This document shows positions 9,155-19,536 of a stretch of DNA of 64,000 bases, one piece after another (the first letter of the stretch is position 1; each line of letters opens with the position of its first letter). Source of the DNA: Bradyrhizobium rifense. Lineage in GTDB: Bacteria; Pseudomonadota; Alphaproteobacteria; Rhizobiales; Xanthobacteraceae. The stretch lies in NCBI RefSeq assembly GCF_008123425.1, contig NZ_VSSS01000006.1:27709-91708 (forward strand), written 5' to 3'. Made by a program: the position numbers and the translations under genes. A model generated the notes under the pieces. The model was given only the letters and a program-made list of their open reading frames with translations, ran no database searches and was not told where the DNA came from.

Positions 9155-9892
9155 TTGCAGAAGAGAAACAGGACGGTTGCGGTGATCGGCGCCGGCGACT
9201 TCATCGGCGGCGAGATTGCCAAGAAGTTCGCCTCGGAAGGCTTCACGGTCTTCGCTGGTCGGCGCAACGGCGACAAGCTGGCGCCCCTGGTTGCGGACAT
9301 CGAGGCCGCCGGCGGCGAGATCCACGCGCGCTCGCTCGATGCGCGCAAGGAGGAGGAGATCATCTCCTTCCTCAATGACGCCGACAAGCACGCGCCGCTC
9401 GAGGTCTGCATCTTCAACATCGGAGCCAACGTCAACTTCCCGATCCTGGAAACCACCGAGCGCGTGTTCCGCAAGGTCTGGGAGATGGCCTGCTACTCCG
9501 GATTCCTCGCCGGGCGCGAGGCGGCGCGGCTGATGCTGCCGCGCGGAGGCGGCAACATCTTTTTCACCGGCGCGACCGCGTCCTTGCGCGGCGGTTCCGG
9601 CTATGCCGCCTTCGCCAGCGCCAAGTTCGGCCTGCGGGCCGTCGCGCAGGCGATGGCGCGCGAACTCGGACCGAAGAACATCCATGTCGCGCACCTCATC
9701 ATCGACTCCGGCGTCGATACCGAATGGGTGCGGCAGCGCCGGCTCGAAGCGCTCGGCCCCGATGCGCTCGACAATCCGGACCTGTTGATGCCGCCCGCGT
9801 CGGTGGCCGCGTCCTATTGGCAGCTCTACCAGCAGCCCAAGAGCGCCTGGACGTTCGAGCTCGAGATCCGTCCCTTCGGCGAGAAGTGGTAG
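9155..9892 (+). CDS. SDR-family oxidoreductase lacking the catalytic tyrosine
   Basis: A 245-residue Rossmann protein with VIGAGDFIGGEIAKKF at the N-terminus for NAD(P). The active-site region reads TGATASLRGG followed by FASAK: the Ser and Lys are present but the Tyr of YxxxK is Phe. The protein ends in the unusual tail ELEIRPFGEKW, shared with the SDR at 17923. Start is TTG with GGAGAAG upstream. It probably handles a 3-hydroxyacyl-CoA or related intermediate between the ligase and the acyl-CoA dehydrogenases. With the Tyr missing it may not be a standard dehydrogenase; hydratase-, epimerase- or binding-type roles are possible. Confidence 0.82.
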   Translation: MQKRNRTVAVIGAGDFIGGEIAKKFASEGFTVFAGRRNGDKLAPLVADIEAAGGEIHARSLDARKEEEIISFLNDADKHAPLEVCIFNIGANVNFPILETTERVFRKVWEMACYSGFLAGREAARLMLPRGGGNIFFTGATASLRGGSGYAAFASAKFGLRAVAQAMARELGPKNIHVAHLIIDSGVDTEWVRQRRLEALGPDALDNPDLLMPPASVAASYWQLYQQPKSAWTFELEIRPFGEKW

Positions 9893-9904
9893 GGAGCGCA
9901 TCCC

Positions 9905-11086
<1,182 letters not shown>

Positions 11087-11109
11087 CAATAGCGCCACAA
11101 GAGGATCGG

Positions 11110-12240
11110 ATGGATATCCAGTTCACGGAAGAGCAGGAATTGTTGCGGTCCAGCGTCCAGCGCCTGTTGCGCGACAAGTATGATTTCGATGCGCGCCGCA
11201 AGATCGTCGCGAGCGAGGAAGGGTTCAGCCGAAAGCAATGGGCCGAATTCGCCGAACTCGGCCTGCTCGCTGCGCCGTTCTCGGAAGATGTCGGCGGGCT
11301 CGGGGGCGGGCGGTTGTCGACCATGATCATCATGCAGGAGTTCGGCCGCCATCTCGTCGTCGAGCCCTTTGTCGAGACGGTCGTGGTGGCCGGCGGCTTG
11401 ATCGAGCAGGCGGGTTCCGACACGCAGAAGCAGGCCTACATCGCCGACATTATTGCGGGAGCGAAGCTCTGGGCACTGGCCTGGACCGAGAAGGGCTCGC
11501 GCTTCGATCTCGCCACCGTGACCACGACGGCGCGCCGGGACGGCAACGACTATGTTCTCACCGGCGAGAAGACCGCGGTGCTGGCCGCACCCTGGGCGGA
11601 TTATCTCATCGTCTCCGCCCGCACCTCGGGCCATCGTCATGATCGCGTGGGCGTCAGCCTGTTCGTGGTCGATCGCCGCGCCGCCAACCTCGATCTGCAG
11701 AGTTTCAGGACCATCGATGGCCGCAAGGCAGCCGAGGTTAGCCTTCGGGGCGTGCGTGGGGAGTTGCTGGGCAAGGAGGGCGAGGGTGTCGCCGCGCTGG
11801 AGGCCTGCCGCGACCGCGCGATCGGCGCGCTCTGTGCCGAGGCGGTCGGTGCGATCGGTGAGCTGAACGCGGCGACGCTGGAGTATTCCAAGACGCGAAA
11901 GCAGTTCGGTGTCACGATCGGCAGCTTCCAGGTCCTGCAACACCGGATGGTCGACATGTTCATCGCGCATCAGGAGGCGCTGTCCCTGATGCAGCATTTC
12001 AGCCTCAGCCTTGGCAGGGATGAGGCCGGCGTCTCGCGGCTCGCCTCGGGCGCCAAGTCCAAGATCGGCTATGCCGCAAAATTCGTGGCCGATCAGGCCG
12101 TGCAGTTGCACGGCGGCATGGGCATGACCGACGAGCTCAATGTCGGTCATTACTTCAAGCGGATCTCTTCCATCAACATCCAGTTCGGCGATCCCGCCTA
12201 CCACGTGTTGCGTTACGCGCAGCTCGACGCGGCCGCCTGA
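11110..12240 (+). CDS. Acyl-CoA dehydrogenase, smaller subunit type (PimD-like)
   Basis: A 376-residue acyl-CoA dehydrogenase homologue. The FAD motif is altered (TEKGSRFDLA instead of SEPGSGSD), which fits the partner subunit of a heteromeric enzyme in which only one subunit carries all flavin or catalytic contacts. The C-terminal QLHGGMGMTDEL segment is kept. It lies 23 bases after the other dehydrogenase and 15 before the thiolase. I infer that the two products assemble into one oxidase of an acyl-CoA in this pathway. An ordinary homotetramer is less likely given the weak FAD motif. Confidence 0.87.
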   Translation: MDIQFTEEQELLRSSVQRLLRDKYDFDARRKIVASEEGFSRKQWAEFAELGLLAAPFSEDVGGLGGGRLSTMIIMQEFGRHLVVEPFVETVVVAGGLIEQAGSDTQKQAYIADIIAGAKLWALAWTEKGSRFDLATVTTTARRDGNDYVLTGEKTAVLAAPWADYLIVSARTSGHRHDRVGVSLFVVDRRAANLDLQSFRTIDGRKAAEVSLRGVRGELLGKEGEGVAALEACRDRAIGALCAEAVGAIGELNAATLEYSKTRKQFGVTIGSFQVLQHRMVDMFIAHQEALSLMQHFSLSLGRDEAGVSRLASGAKSKIGYAAKFVADQAVQLHGGMGMTDELNVGHYFKRISSINIQFGDPAYHVLRYAQLDAAA

Positions 12241-12255
12241 GACAGAGAGGCAAGC

Positions 12256-13446
12256 ATGTCGTCACCCGAAGCAGTCATCGTCTCCACCGCGCGCACCGGC
12301 GTCGGCAAGGCCTATCGCGGCGCGCTCAACAACACCGACGGACCGACGCTCGCCGGCCATGTCATGGCCGAGGCGGTAAAGCGCGCCGGCATCGCGCCCG
12401 GCGAGGTCGAAGATGTGGTCATGGGCTGCGCGATGCAGCAGGGCACCATGGTGATGAACGTTGCGCGCAAAGGCGCGATCCGCGCCTGGCTTCCGGTGAC
12501 CGTTGCCGGCACGACGATCGACCGCCAATGTGCCTCCGGCCTGCAGGCGATCGCGGTGGCCGCGCGCTCGGTGATGCTGGACGGCGTCGAGATCGCGATC
12601 GGTGGCGGCATCGAGTCGATCAGCCTGGTGCAGAACGATCACATGAACAAGTTCCACGCGGTCGACCAGGATCTCATTGCGATGAAGCCTGAGATGTACA
12701 TGTCGATGCTCGAGACGGCCGAGGTCGTTGCCGAGCGCTACAAGATCGGCCGCGACAGGCAGGACGAATACAGCCTCGAATGCCAGCGCCGGGTCGGCGC
12801 CGCGTTGCAGGGCGGCCGCTTCAGCGACGAGATCGTGCCGATCACGACGAAGATGGCGGTGGTCGACAAGGACACCAAGGAGGTCAGCTATCAGCAGGTG
12901 ACGCTGGCCAGGGACGAGGGTCCGCGGCCGGATACCACGGCGGAAGGCCTCGCCAAGATCAAGCCGGTGTTCGAGGGCAAGACCATCAGCGCCGGCAATG
13001 CCAGCCAGCTCTCGGATGGCGCCTCGGCCTGCGTGGTCATGAGCGACAGGATCGCCGCGCAAAAGGGACTGAAGCCGCTCGGCATCTTCCGCGGCTTCGT
13101 CGCCGCCGGCGTCGAGCCCGACGAGATGGGCGTCGGCCCGGTCGCCGCGATTCCGCGGCTGCTCAAGCGTCACAATCTGAAGGTCGACGACATCGATCTC
13201 TGGGAGCTCAACGAAGCCTATGCGGTGCAGGTGATCTATTGCCGCGACAAGCTCGGCATCGATCCCGACAAGCTGAACGTCAACGGCGGCTCGATCGCGA
13301 TCGGCCATCCCTACGGCATGACCGGGTCGCGGCTGACGGGCCACCTCCTGATCGAGGGTCGGCGGCGCAAGGCGAAGTACGGCGTCGTGACCATGTGTAT
13401 CGGCGGCGGCATGGGCGCAGCCGGCCTGTTTGAAATCATCCATTGA
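12256..13446 (+). CDS. Acetyl-CoA C-acyltransferase (thiolase)
   Basis: A 396-residue thiolase, standard length. All catalytic residues are visible: nucleophile Cys92 in DRQCASGLQ, His351 in [11 protein letters not shown], and Cys381 in [10 protein letters not shown]. It cleaves a 3-ketoacyl-CoA with CoA, releasing acetyl-CoA or another short acyl-CoA. An AGAGAGG ribosome site precedes the ATG, 15 bases after the acyl-CoA dehydrogenase stop. The order dehydrogenase pair then thiolase is the normal end of a beta-oxidation-like operon; a hydratase is not in this run but could be supplied by the gene at 829. Confidence 0.93.
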   Translation: MSSPEAVIVSTARTGVGKAYRGALNNTDGPTLAGHVMAEAVKRAGIAPGEVEDVVMGCAMQQGTMVMNVARKGAIRAWLPVTVAGTTIDRQCASGLQAIAVAARSVMLDGVEIAIGGGIESISLVQNDHMNKFHAVDQDLIAMKPEMYMSMLETAEVVAERYKIGRDRQDEYSLECQRRVGAALQGGRFSDEIVPITTKMAVVDKDTKEVSYQQVTLARDEGPRPDTTAEGLAKIKPVFEGKTISAGNASQLSDGASACVVMSDRIAAQKGLKPLGIFRGFVAAGVEPDEMGVGPVAAIPRLLKRHNLKVDDIDLWELNEAYAVQVIYCRDKLGIDPDKLNVNGGSIAIGHPYGMTGSRLTGHLLIEGRRRKAKYGVVTMCIGGGMGAAGLFEIIH

Positions 13447-13467
13447 TCGGGAAAGCGGGAGATCATC

Positions 13468-14478
13468 GTGAAGACAGCGATCACTGAACTGTTCGGCATC
13501 CGGCATCCGATCATCCAGGGCGGCATGCACTATGTCGGCTTTGCCGAGATGGCAGCCGCGGTGTCCAACGCCGGAGGCCTCGGCATCATCACCGGCCTGA
13601 CGCAGCGGACGCCTGAGCTATTGGCAAAGGAAATCGCGCGCTGCCGCGACATGACCGACAAGCCGATCGGCGTCAATCTCACCTTCCTGCCGAGCTTCAC
13701 CGCGCCGCCTTATCCGGAATATATCGCGGCGATCCGGGAAGGTGGCGTCAAGGCGGTGGAGACCGCCGGCCGCAGCCCGGAGCAGTACATGCCGGCGCTG
13801 AAGGCCGCCGGCATCAAGGTGATCCACAAATGCACCTCGGTGCGGCATTCGCTAAAGGCCGAGAAGATCGGCTGCGACGCGGTCAGCGTCGACGGTTTTG
13901 AGTGCGGCGGCCATCCCGGCGAGGACGACATCCCTAACATGATCCTGCTGCCGCGCGCGGCCGACGAGCTCAAGATTCCGTTCGTGGCCTCCGGCGGCAT
14001 GGCCGATGCGCGCAGCCTGGTCGCGGCGCTGTCGATGGGCGCCGCCGGCATGAACATGGGTACGCGCTTCATCGCCACCAAAGAGGCGCCGGTCCATCCC
14101 AATGTGAAGCAGGCGCTGCTTGACGCCACCGAGCTCGATACGCGCCTCGTGATGCGCGGGTTGCGCAACACCGAGCGGGTGCTGAAGAACAAGGGCGTCG
14201 ACGAACTGCTCGAGATCGAGCGCGAGAAGGGCGCCACGTTGAAGATCGACGACATCCACGAGCAGGTCGCGGGCGTCTATCCGAAGGTGATGATCGACGG
14301 CGAGATGGATGCCGGAGCCTGGAGCTGCGGCATGGTGGTCGGGCTGATCCACGATATCCCGACGGTGAAGGAGCTAATCGACCGCATCATGGCCGAGGCC
14401 GAGGCGATCATCCGCCAGCGGCTGACTGGATTCCTTGACGGGACGATCGAGCCTGCACGGACCCGCGCGGTCGCCTGA
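13468..14478 (+). CDS. Nitronate monooxygenase-like FMN oxidoreductase
   Basis: A 336-residue TIM-barrel flavoprotein of the nitronate monooxygenase/YrpB group. GIRHPIIQGGMHYVG opens the barrel, FMN-phosphate glycines are in ASGGMADA and GAAGMNMGTRF, and His149 lies in VDGFECGGHPG where the family has its active-site His. Start is GTG with GGGAGA upstream. Proteins with this annotation in acyl-CoA gene clusters are often not nitronate oxidases; one known example, IpdC of steroid ring degradation, is a flavin hydrogenase/dehydrogenase acting on a CoA ester. The gene sits 21 bases after the thiolase, so a CoA-ester substrate is the better guess here. Confidence 0.85.
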   Translation: MKTAITELFGIRHPIIQGGMHYVGFAEMAAAVSNAGGLGIITGLTQRTPELLAKEIARCRDMTDKPIGVNLTFLPSFTAPPYPEYIAAIREGGVKAVETAGRSPEQYMPALKAAGIKVIHKCTSVRHSLKAEKIGCDAVSVDGFECGGHPGEDDIPNMILLPRAADELKIPFVASGGMADARSLVAALSMGAAGMNMGTRFIATKEAPVHPNVKQALLDATELDTRLVMRGLRNTERVLKNKGVDELLEIEREKGATLKIDDIHEQVAGVYPKVMIDGEMDAGAWSCGMVVGLIHDIPTVKELIDRIMAEAEAIIRQRLTGFLDGTIEPARTRAVA

Positions 14479-14579
14479 CGCGGCGCGACATGCGAGCACG
14501 TCAAGACCGGGATAGCTGACGGCGCCACGAGGCTGACGCCGCAGCACCCGGAGAAAAAACAACGCCAGGGAGGAAGAGC

Positions 14580-15740
14580 ATGCCAGTCGCCGGTAGCCAT
14601 CAATACCCCACCATGGAATCCGTGATTTACGGCAAGCCGGCGGCGGAGGCGCTGCGGGAGGAGGCCGAACGGCTGGGCGTCAAGCGCGTCTATTTGATCG
14701 CAAGCCGCACGCTCAACACCACCACCGACGAGATCGAGAAGATCCGGGCGGCGCTCGGTGCGCGCCATGCCGCGACCTTCGATGGCGTGCCGCAGCACAC
14801 CACCCGGGACGTGGTGACGCAGATTGCGCGGCAGGCCAAGGATGCTCAAGCCGATCTGGTCGTCGCGATCGGCGGCGGTTCGGTGGTCGATGCGGCCAAG
14901 ATCGTGCTGATGTGCATGGAGCACGAGATCTTCGAACCGATGGGGCTCGACGGATTCGAGACCACACCGGACCGCCGCTTCGGGGCATTTCGCGCGCCGA
15001 AGGTGCGGATGATCGCGATCCCCAGCACGCTCTCGGGCGGCGAATACAATTCCGGCGCGCTGGTCACCGATACCAGCCGCAAGCTGAAGCAGATCTTCAA
15101 CCATCCGATGATGATGCCGCGCAGCATCATTCTCGACCCTGCGATCACGAAATACACGCCCGAGAAGCTCTGGCTGGGGTCAGGCACGCGGGCGATGGAT
15201 CACGGCATCGAGGCGATCTGCTCGAGCCGTCCTAATGTGCTCGTCGATGCCGTGTGCCAGCAGGGGCTGCGTTATCTGCACGATGGGCTCCTGCGCACCA
15301 AGGACAACCCGAACGACGAAGCAGCACGGCTGAGCTGCCAATTGGGCTCCTGGATGTCGGCCTTCGGGTTGCAGGCGCGCGTGCCGATGGGCGCGAGCCA
15401 TGCCATCGGCCATGTCCTCGGCGGGACCTGTGACGTACCGCATTATTTCTGCACGGCGGTGATGATGCCGAGCGTGCTGCGATTTAATCTACCGGCCACG
15501 CAGATCGCTCAAGGATCGGTCGCGACCGCACTCGGTGCTCCGGGGCGCGATGCCGGCGAGGCTTTTGCAGCTTTCATCGCGGAGCTCGGCCTGCCGCGAC
15601 GGCTTGCCGACGTCGGTGTGGCCGAGGACCGTTTTGAGCTGATCGGCAAGAACGCCATGCTGTCGATCTTCACGCGGGCGAATCCCCAGCCGATCCGGGA
15701 ACCCGGCGACATCGTCAAGATACTCAAGCTGGCCGCCTGA
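14580..15740 (+). CDS. Iron-containing alcohol dehydrogenase / maleylacetate reductase family
   Basis: A 386-residue group III dehydrogenase. The NAD(P)-binding GGGSVVDAAK motif is near residue 100, and the metal-binding half contains AMDHGIEA near 205, ASHAIGHVLGG near 280 and DVPHYF near 292, matching the His ligands of the family. Members reduce maleylacetate or aldehydes/ketones, so it may finish an aromatic-ring route or reduce a pathway aldehyde. It begins 101 bases after the flavoprotein gene with GGAGGAAG before the ATG. The N-terminal domain resembles maleylacetate reductases more than ethanol dehydrogenases, but this is a judgement by eye. Confidence 0.85.
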   Translation: MPVAGSHQYPTMESVIYGKPAAEALREEAERLGVKRVYLIASRTLNTTTDEIEKIRAALGARHAATFDGVPQHTTRDVVTQIARQAKDAQADLVVAIGGGSVVDAAKIVLMCMEHEIFEPMGLDGFETTPDRRFGAFRAPKVRMIAIPSTLSGGEYNSGALVTDTSRKLKQIFNHPMMMPRSIILDPAITKYTPEKLWLGSGTRAMDHGIEAICSSRPNVLVDAVCQQGLRYLHDGLLRTKDNPNDEAARLSCQLGSWMSAFGLQARVPMGASHAIGHVLGGTCDVPHYFCTAVMMPSVLRFNLPATQIAQGSVATALGAPGRDAGEAFAAFIAELGLPRRLADVGVAEDRFELIGKNAMLSIFTRANPQPIREPGDIVKILKLAA

Positions 15741-15811
15741 AGCGGCCACTCAATCTCCGTCGCGCCTGCTGCATGCAGGGCGCGCGCGAAACAACAATGG
15801 AGGAACACGCG

Positions 15812-17011
15812 ATGTCCTGGAGCAGACGATTGGCCTGCGCACTCGTGATTGCGATGTCCACGCCCTGCTGGGCGGCTGACGCGCCGGGTGTCACAGCGAC
15901 AAAGATCAAGATCGGTGGCATTTTCCCGCTGAGCGGACCAGCTTCTTCGATCGGCCAGGTCGGGCAGGGCGTGCAGGCCTATGTGCAATCGATCAACGAC
16001 CGCGGCGGTATCCACGGGCGCAAGATCGATTATGTCATGATGGACGATGTGTACAGCCCGCCCAAGGCGTTCGAGCATGTGCGAAAGCTGGTGGAGAGCG
16101 ACGAGGTCGCCTTCATGTTCAGCCAGCTCGGCACGGCGGGTAATTCCGCCGTGGCAAAATATCTTGCCGCAAAACGTGTGCCGACGATCGCGATCGTCAC
16201 GGGAGCGAGCAAGTTCACCAGCGTCAAGGACTATCCGCTGACGACCACCGGCCTCGTCAGCTATGACACCGAAGGCAAGATCTACGCAAAATATCTGATG
16301 CGTGCGCTGCCCGCGGCGAAATACGCAATCCTCTACCAAAATGATGATCTCGGCCGCGACTACGTCAACGCTTTCAAGGCGGTCCTGGGCGCCGATTTCG
16401 ACAAGCGCGTGGTCACCGCCAGTTACGAGGTGACGGAACCGACCGTAGACTCGCAAGTGGTCTCGCTGAAGAGCTCGGGCGCGCAAGCGCTGTTTGTTGC
16501 GGGCACGCCGAAGTTTGCAGCTCAGGCGATCCGTCGCGCAGCCGAGACTGGATGGAAGGCGACGATCCTGATCAACTTCCCTTCGTCCTCGGTGGCTGGC
16601 ACGTTGAGACCGGCGGGTCTGGAAAACTCCATCGGTGTCATCGTCGGAACCCCAAACAAGGATCCGAATGACCAGAAATGGACCGACGACGAGGCGATCA
16701 AAGGTTATCGCGCCTTCTTCGATCGATACCTGGCCGGCTCCGATATCACCAACACCAGCTATCTGACGGGGTACCAGCAGGGCTTGGTACTGGAGCAGAT
16801 TCTCAAGCAATGCGGCGACGATCTTTCGCGCGACAACGTCATCAAGCAGGCGAAATCGCTGAAGGACATTGCGCTGCCGACCGCGCTGCCCGGCATCCGG
16901 ATCAACACCAGCGAAAGCAATAACATGATATGGACGCAGTTGCAGCTCCAACGATGGACCGGCACACGCTGGGAACAGTTCGGTGAAATTCTCGACGCAA
17001 GCTCGGAGTAG
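15812..17011 (+). CDS. Branched-chain-amino-acid-type ABC transporter solute-binding protein
   Basis: A 399-residue periplasmic binding protein (Peripla_BP_6 type). It starts with a Sec signal peptide, SRRLACALVIAMSTPCWA, cut probably before ADAPG, followed by KIKIGGIFPLSGPASS that opens the mature domain. The ATG at 15812 is chosen because GGAGG lies eight bases before it; earlier in-frame ATGs overlap that site. No permease or ATPase gene is beside it, so it is an orphan binding protein that must borrow a Liv-type transporter elsewhere. Its place at the end of the catabolic run suggests that it captures the pathway substrate. Confidence 0.9.
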   Translation: MSWSRRLACALVIAMSTPCWAADAPGVTATKIKIGGIFPLSGPASSIGQVGQGVQAYVQSINDRGGIHGRKIDYVMMDDVYSPPKAFEHVRKLVESDEVAFMFSQLGTAGNSAVAKYLAAKRVPTIAIVTGASKFTSVKDYPLTTTGLVSYDTEGKIYAKYLMRALPAAKYAILYQNDDLGRDYVNAFKAVLGADFDKRVVTASYEVTEPTVDSQVVSLKSSGAQALFVAGTPKFAAQAIRRAAETGWKATILINFPSSSVAGTLRPAGLENSIGVIVGTPNKDPNDQKWTDDEAIKGYRAFFDRYLAGSDITNTSYLTGYQQGLVLEQILKQCGDDLSRDNVIKQAKSLKDIALPTALPGIRINTSESNNMIWTQLQLQRWTGTRWEQFGEILDASSE

Positions 17012-17080
17012 GGCATCCGGCTCTGATGCTCGCAGTCTCAGCGTTGTCCTGTGGGTACAAAGATTCACCGGGAGCAAACC

Positions 17081-17890
17081 ATGATGGCTGACTTGCGCAT
17101 ATTCTCGTACCTGCCCAACCCGCGCGTCTGGAAGGCGACCATCGCCGCCCGGTTCTGCGGCGTGGACGTCGAGGTCAGGGGCGCGTCCGGCAAGGAGTTG
17201 CGGGAGTGGCTGTGGGACTATGACGCGCGTCCCCTCGAGCAGGGCGAACGGGTATCCCTTTCGTCCTTTGCACGAACTGGGCGGGTCGGGTTGATCGGCG
17301 CGCAACTCTTCAAGACTGACGCTTTCCTGGAAGCACAGCCGTTCGGCAACGTGCCCGCCGCGTTCGGGCCTGACGGGAGGACCGGAATATTCGAGTCGAA
17401 CAGCATCATGCGCGCGGTAGCGCGGCTGGGCGAGACGAGGTTTCCGCTTTACGGGCGTGATGCCTATGAAGCATCCAGGATCGACAGCTTTCTGGATGTC
17501 AGCCTGGTCTTCGCGCGGGATTCGCAGATCTATCTCCTTGCGCTGTCGGCTGGCACCATCGATGCGACCATTCACGCGCGCGCGAAGGAGGCATTCGCGA
17601 TCTATGCTTCGGGGCTCGAGCAGGCGCTGTCGCCACGGCGCGATACGCTGGTGGGAGACTGCATCACGCTGGCCGACATCTGCTTTGCAGCCGAGCTTGC
17701 GCTGTTCATGAACGAGCACGCACGGGCCGAGCAGTTGAGCGCGCGCGGGCTGGACAGGATTCTGCACGCCGGAATCCGGGGCGAGTACTCGCGCGTGTTC
17801 GCCCACTTTGATCGGCTGGTCGACCACACGAATTTCAGGTCGGACCTCAAGCCGTATGTTGAAAAGCTGTTGTCAAAAGCGGCCGACTGA
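17081..17890 (+). CDS. Glutathione S-transferase family protein
   Basis: A 269-residue GST-fold protein: thioredoxin-like N-domain with LPNPRVWKATIAARFCGVDV and the Ser/Asp pair after the cis-Pro in GIFESNSIMRAVAR, then an all-alpha C-domain with GDCITLADICFAAELALF. The long linker and layout recall the elongation-factor-1B-gamma-like/fungal type rather than classical bacterial GSTs. The ATG at 17081 has GGGAG upstream; another ATG follows immediately. It lies between the binding protein and the second SDR. Together with the kappa-type isomerase-like protein it is the second glutathione-linked protein of the cluster, pointing to a GSH-dependent step or electrophile detoxification. Confidence 0.8.
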   Translation: MMADLRIFSYLPNPRVWKATIAARFCGVDVEVRGASGKELREWLWDYDARPLEQGERVSLSSFARTGRVGLIGAQLFKTDAFLEAQPFGNVPAAFGPDGRTGIFESNSIMRAVARLGETRFPLYGRDAYEASRIDSFLDVSLVFARDSQIYLLALSAGTIDATIHARAKEAFAIYASGLEQALSPRRDTLVGDCITLADICFAAELALFMNEHARAEQLSARGLDRILHAGIRGEYSRVFAHFDRLVDHTNFRSDLKPYVEKLLSKAAD

Positions 17891-17922
17891 GGCCGCCAGC
17901 TCGAGCGGGGAGGATTGATCGC

Positions 17923-18624
17923 ATGACCGCGCCTGTCTGCCTTATTTCCGGCGTCGGACCCGGCACGGGTTCGGCTCTCGCCAGGAGATTTACCGAGGGC
18001 GGCTATCGCGTCGCCCTGCTCGCCAGGAGCGAGGCGCGTCTTGCTGCGCTTGAGAAGGAACTGCCAAACGCCAAGGGATATCGATGTGACGTGTCAGACC
18101 CTACGCAAGTTGAAACTGTGGCGTCTGCCGTAGAGAGTAACCTCGGCAATCCCGACGTCATCATCCATAACGCGGTCGGCGGAGCGTTCGGCACGTTCCT
18201 CGAGATTGATCCGCAAATTCTCAGTCGCAATTTTCAGGTCAACACGATGGGGTTGTTGTATCTCGCGAGGCGGTTTGCTCCGGCGATGGTCGACTCCGGC
18301 AAGGGCGCGATCGTTGCCACCGGCAATACCTCGGCATTGCGGGGCAAGCCAGGTTTCGCCGGTTTCGCGCCGACCAAGGCAGCACAGCGGATTCTCGCCG
18401 AGGCGATCGCGCGCGATCTGGGCCCGAAAGGCGTCCACGTCGCCTACGTCGTCGTCGACGCCGTGATCGACCTGGAATGGACGAGGAAGCGCTGGCCCGA
18501 CCGGCCGGACGACTTCTTCATCAAGCCCGCGGCGATCGCCGACGAGATCTGGCATGTCGCACACCAGCATCGCAACGCGTGGTCGTTCAATGTCGAACTG
18601 CGGCCTTTTGGCGAGAGCTGGTAA
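17923..18624 (+). CDS. SDR-family protein lacking the catalytic tyrosine, second copy
   Basis: A 233-residue Rossmann protein with ISGVGPGTGSALARRF as nucleotide motif. The active-site region is TGNTSALRGKPGF followed by FAPTK, so, as in the gene at 9155, Ser and Lys remain but the Tyr is Phe. The tail ELRPFGESW is nearly the same as in that paralogue, which suggests a common, specialised subfamily. It starts 32 bases after the GST gene with GGGGAGG upstream and is the last gene of the catabolic run. The reaction is unknown; an NAD(P)-binding role without classic dehydrogenase chemistry is possible. Confidence 0.8.
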   Translation: MTAPVCLISGVGPGTGSALARRFTEGGYRVALLARSEARLAALEKELPNAKGYRCDVSDPTQVETVASAVESNLGNPDVIIHNAVGGAFGTFLEIDPQILSRNFQVNTMGLLYLARRFAPAMVDSGKGAIVATGNTSALRGKPGFAGFAPTKAAQRILAEAIARDLGPKGVHVAYVVVDAVIDLEWTRKRWPDRPDDFFIKPAAIADEIWHVAHQHRNAWSFNVELRPFGESW

Positions 18625-18755
18625 CCGGCAAAGACAACGCCGAACAACACCCCTGGCAATAATAGCCAGCATCGAGTGTTGGGCGCTTCTGTAGAGATTC
18701 GCCGAATGAGCGGTTATGGAACGACCGCTCTTGCGGCTAAGCGCTTGTTGCAATC

Positions 18756-19286
18756 TCACTGGTCGTCGGGATGGGTACAATTGGCTCTGGCATGTTGCGG
18801 GAAATCCAGCAGAGCTTTCAAAGGCAGAGCGTGCTTCACGATCGGAGATTTCAGCACGATATAACTGAAATACTTTTCGATCCCGATGTTGCGTTCGAGC
18901 AGGTTTTCCATTCGCTCCTGGTAGTGGCTGATGTTGCGGCACACGAAACGCAGCAAATAGTCATAGCCGCCGCTGACAAGGTGACATTCCATCAGCTCAT
19001 CTACCTTGCGCATGCTGGCCTCGAACTTCACGAAGTCCTCCTTGCGGTGGTCGACCAACGTGATTTCGGTGAAGACGCTTATGCTCTCGGTTAGCTTCGC
19101 AAGGTTAATTTGCGAGCCGTAGCCAGTGATGTACCCGGCCGATTCGAGCCGCTTGACGCGCTGCAGACATGGGCTCGCCGAAAGGCCAACTGCCTCAGCC
19201 AGATTGGCGTTGGTCATCCTCCCGTCCTTCTGCAACTGGACGAGGATGTTCAAGTCAATCCGATCGAGCTTCGGGACGCCGTTCAA
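18756..19286 (-). CDS. Lrp/AsnC family transcriptional regulator
   Basis: A 176-residue Lrp-type regulator. The N-terminal DNA-binding domain reads LDRIDLNILVQLQKDGRMTN then LAEAVGLSASPCLQRVKRLE; the C-terminal RAM-type sensor domain contains GGYDYLLRFVCRN. The start is a TTG with GGAGA upstream; no in-frame ATG lies nearby. About 25 extra residues follow the usual C-terminus (HARANCTHPDDQ). It is transcribed in the same direction as gabT but 250 bases downstream of it, so it may regulate GABA or amino-acid use. Lrp members usually bind an amino acid as effector. Confidence 0.88.
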   Translation of the reverse strand: MNGVPKLDRIDLNILVQLQKDGRMTNANLAEAVGLSASPCLQRVKRLESAGYITGYGSQINLAKLTESISVFTEITLVDHRKEDFVKFEASMRKVDELMECHLVSGGYDYLLRFVCRNISHYQERMENLLERNIGIEKYFSYIVLKSPIVKHALPLKALLDFPQHARANCTHPDDQ

Positions 19287-19491
19287 AGCATCGTCTCCAT
19301 GCTGCCGGTGGGATTTTCTCCGCTGCTACGGTTCGCCAGCATTAGACAGGTGGCGTGACAAGCCCGTAGAGCAGGCGGGCAGGTCCGTGTCGCGCCGCGA
19401 CGTTTTGCTCGACTGGCTGGCGGTCCGGGCCGCACCGGATGGCGGCGCTCGAACGGCGACATTATAAGCGCTACAGCGTCCGTTGCGAGAT

Positions 19492-19515
19492 GGCCGGACA
19501 CTTAAGTGTCCGGCC
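19492..19515. promoter_or_regulatory. Perfect 24-bp palindrome with ACACTTAAGTGT centre
   Basis: The left half is GGCCGGACACTT and the right half is its exact reverse complement. It lies 22 bases after the gabT stop and 206 bases before the lrp-type start, both read leftwards. It could be a hairpin at the gabT end (10-bp stem, TTAA loop, no T-run) or an operator. The centre recurs at 24230-24244 near the PAS-LuxR gene, which favours a protein site. Confidence 0.5.
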
Positions 19516-19536
19516 TAGCGCCCCTATGGGCACGGC

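Noticed and set aside
15509..17827. A 772-codon open frame on the minus strand opposite the solute-binding and GST genes
   Set aside because: It runs antisense to two well-supported genes, is rich in Arg/Gln/His in the manner of GC-rich shadows, and has no domain.
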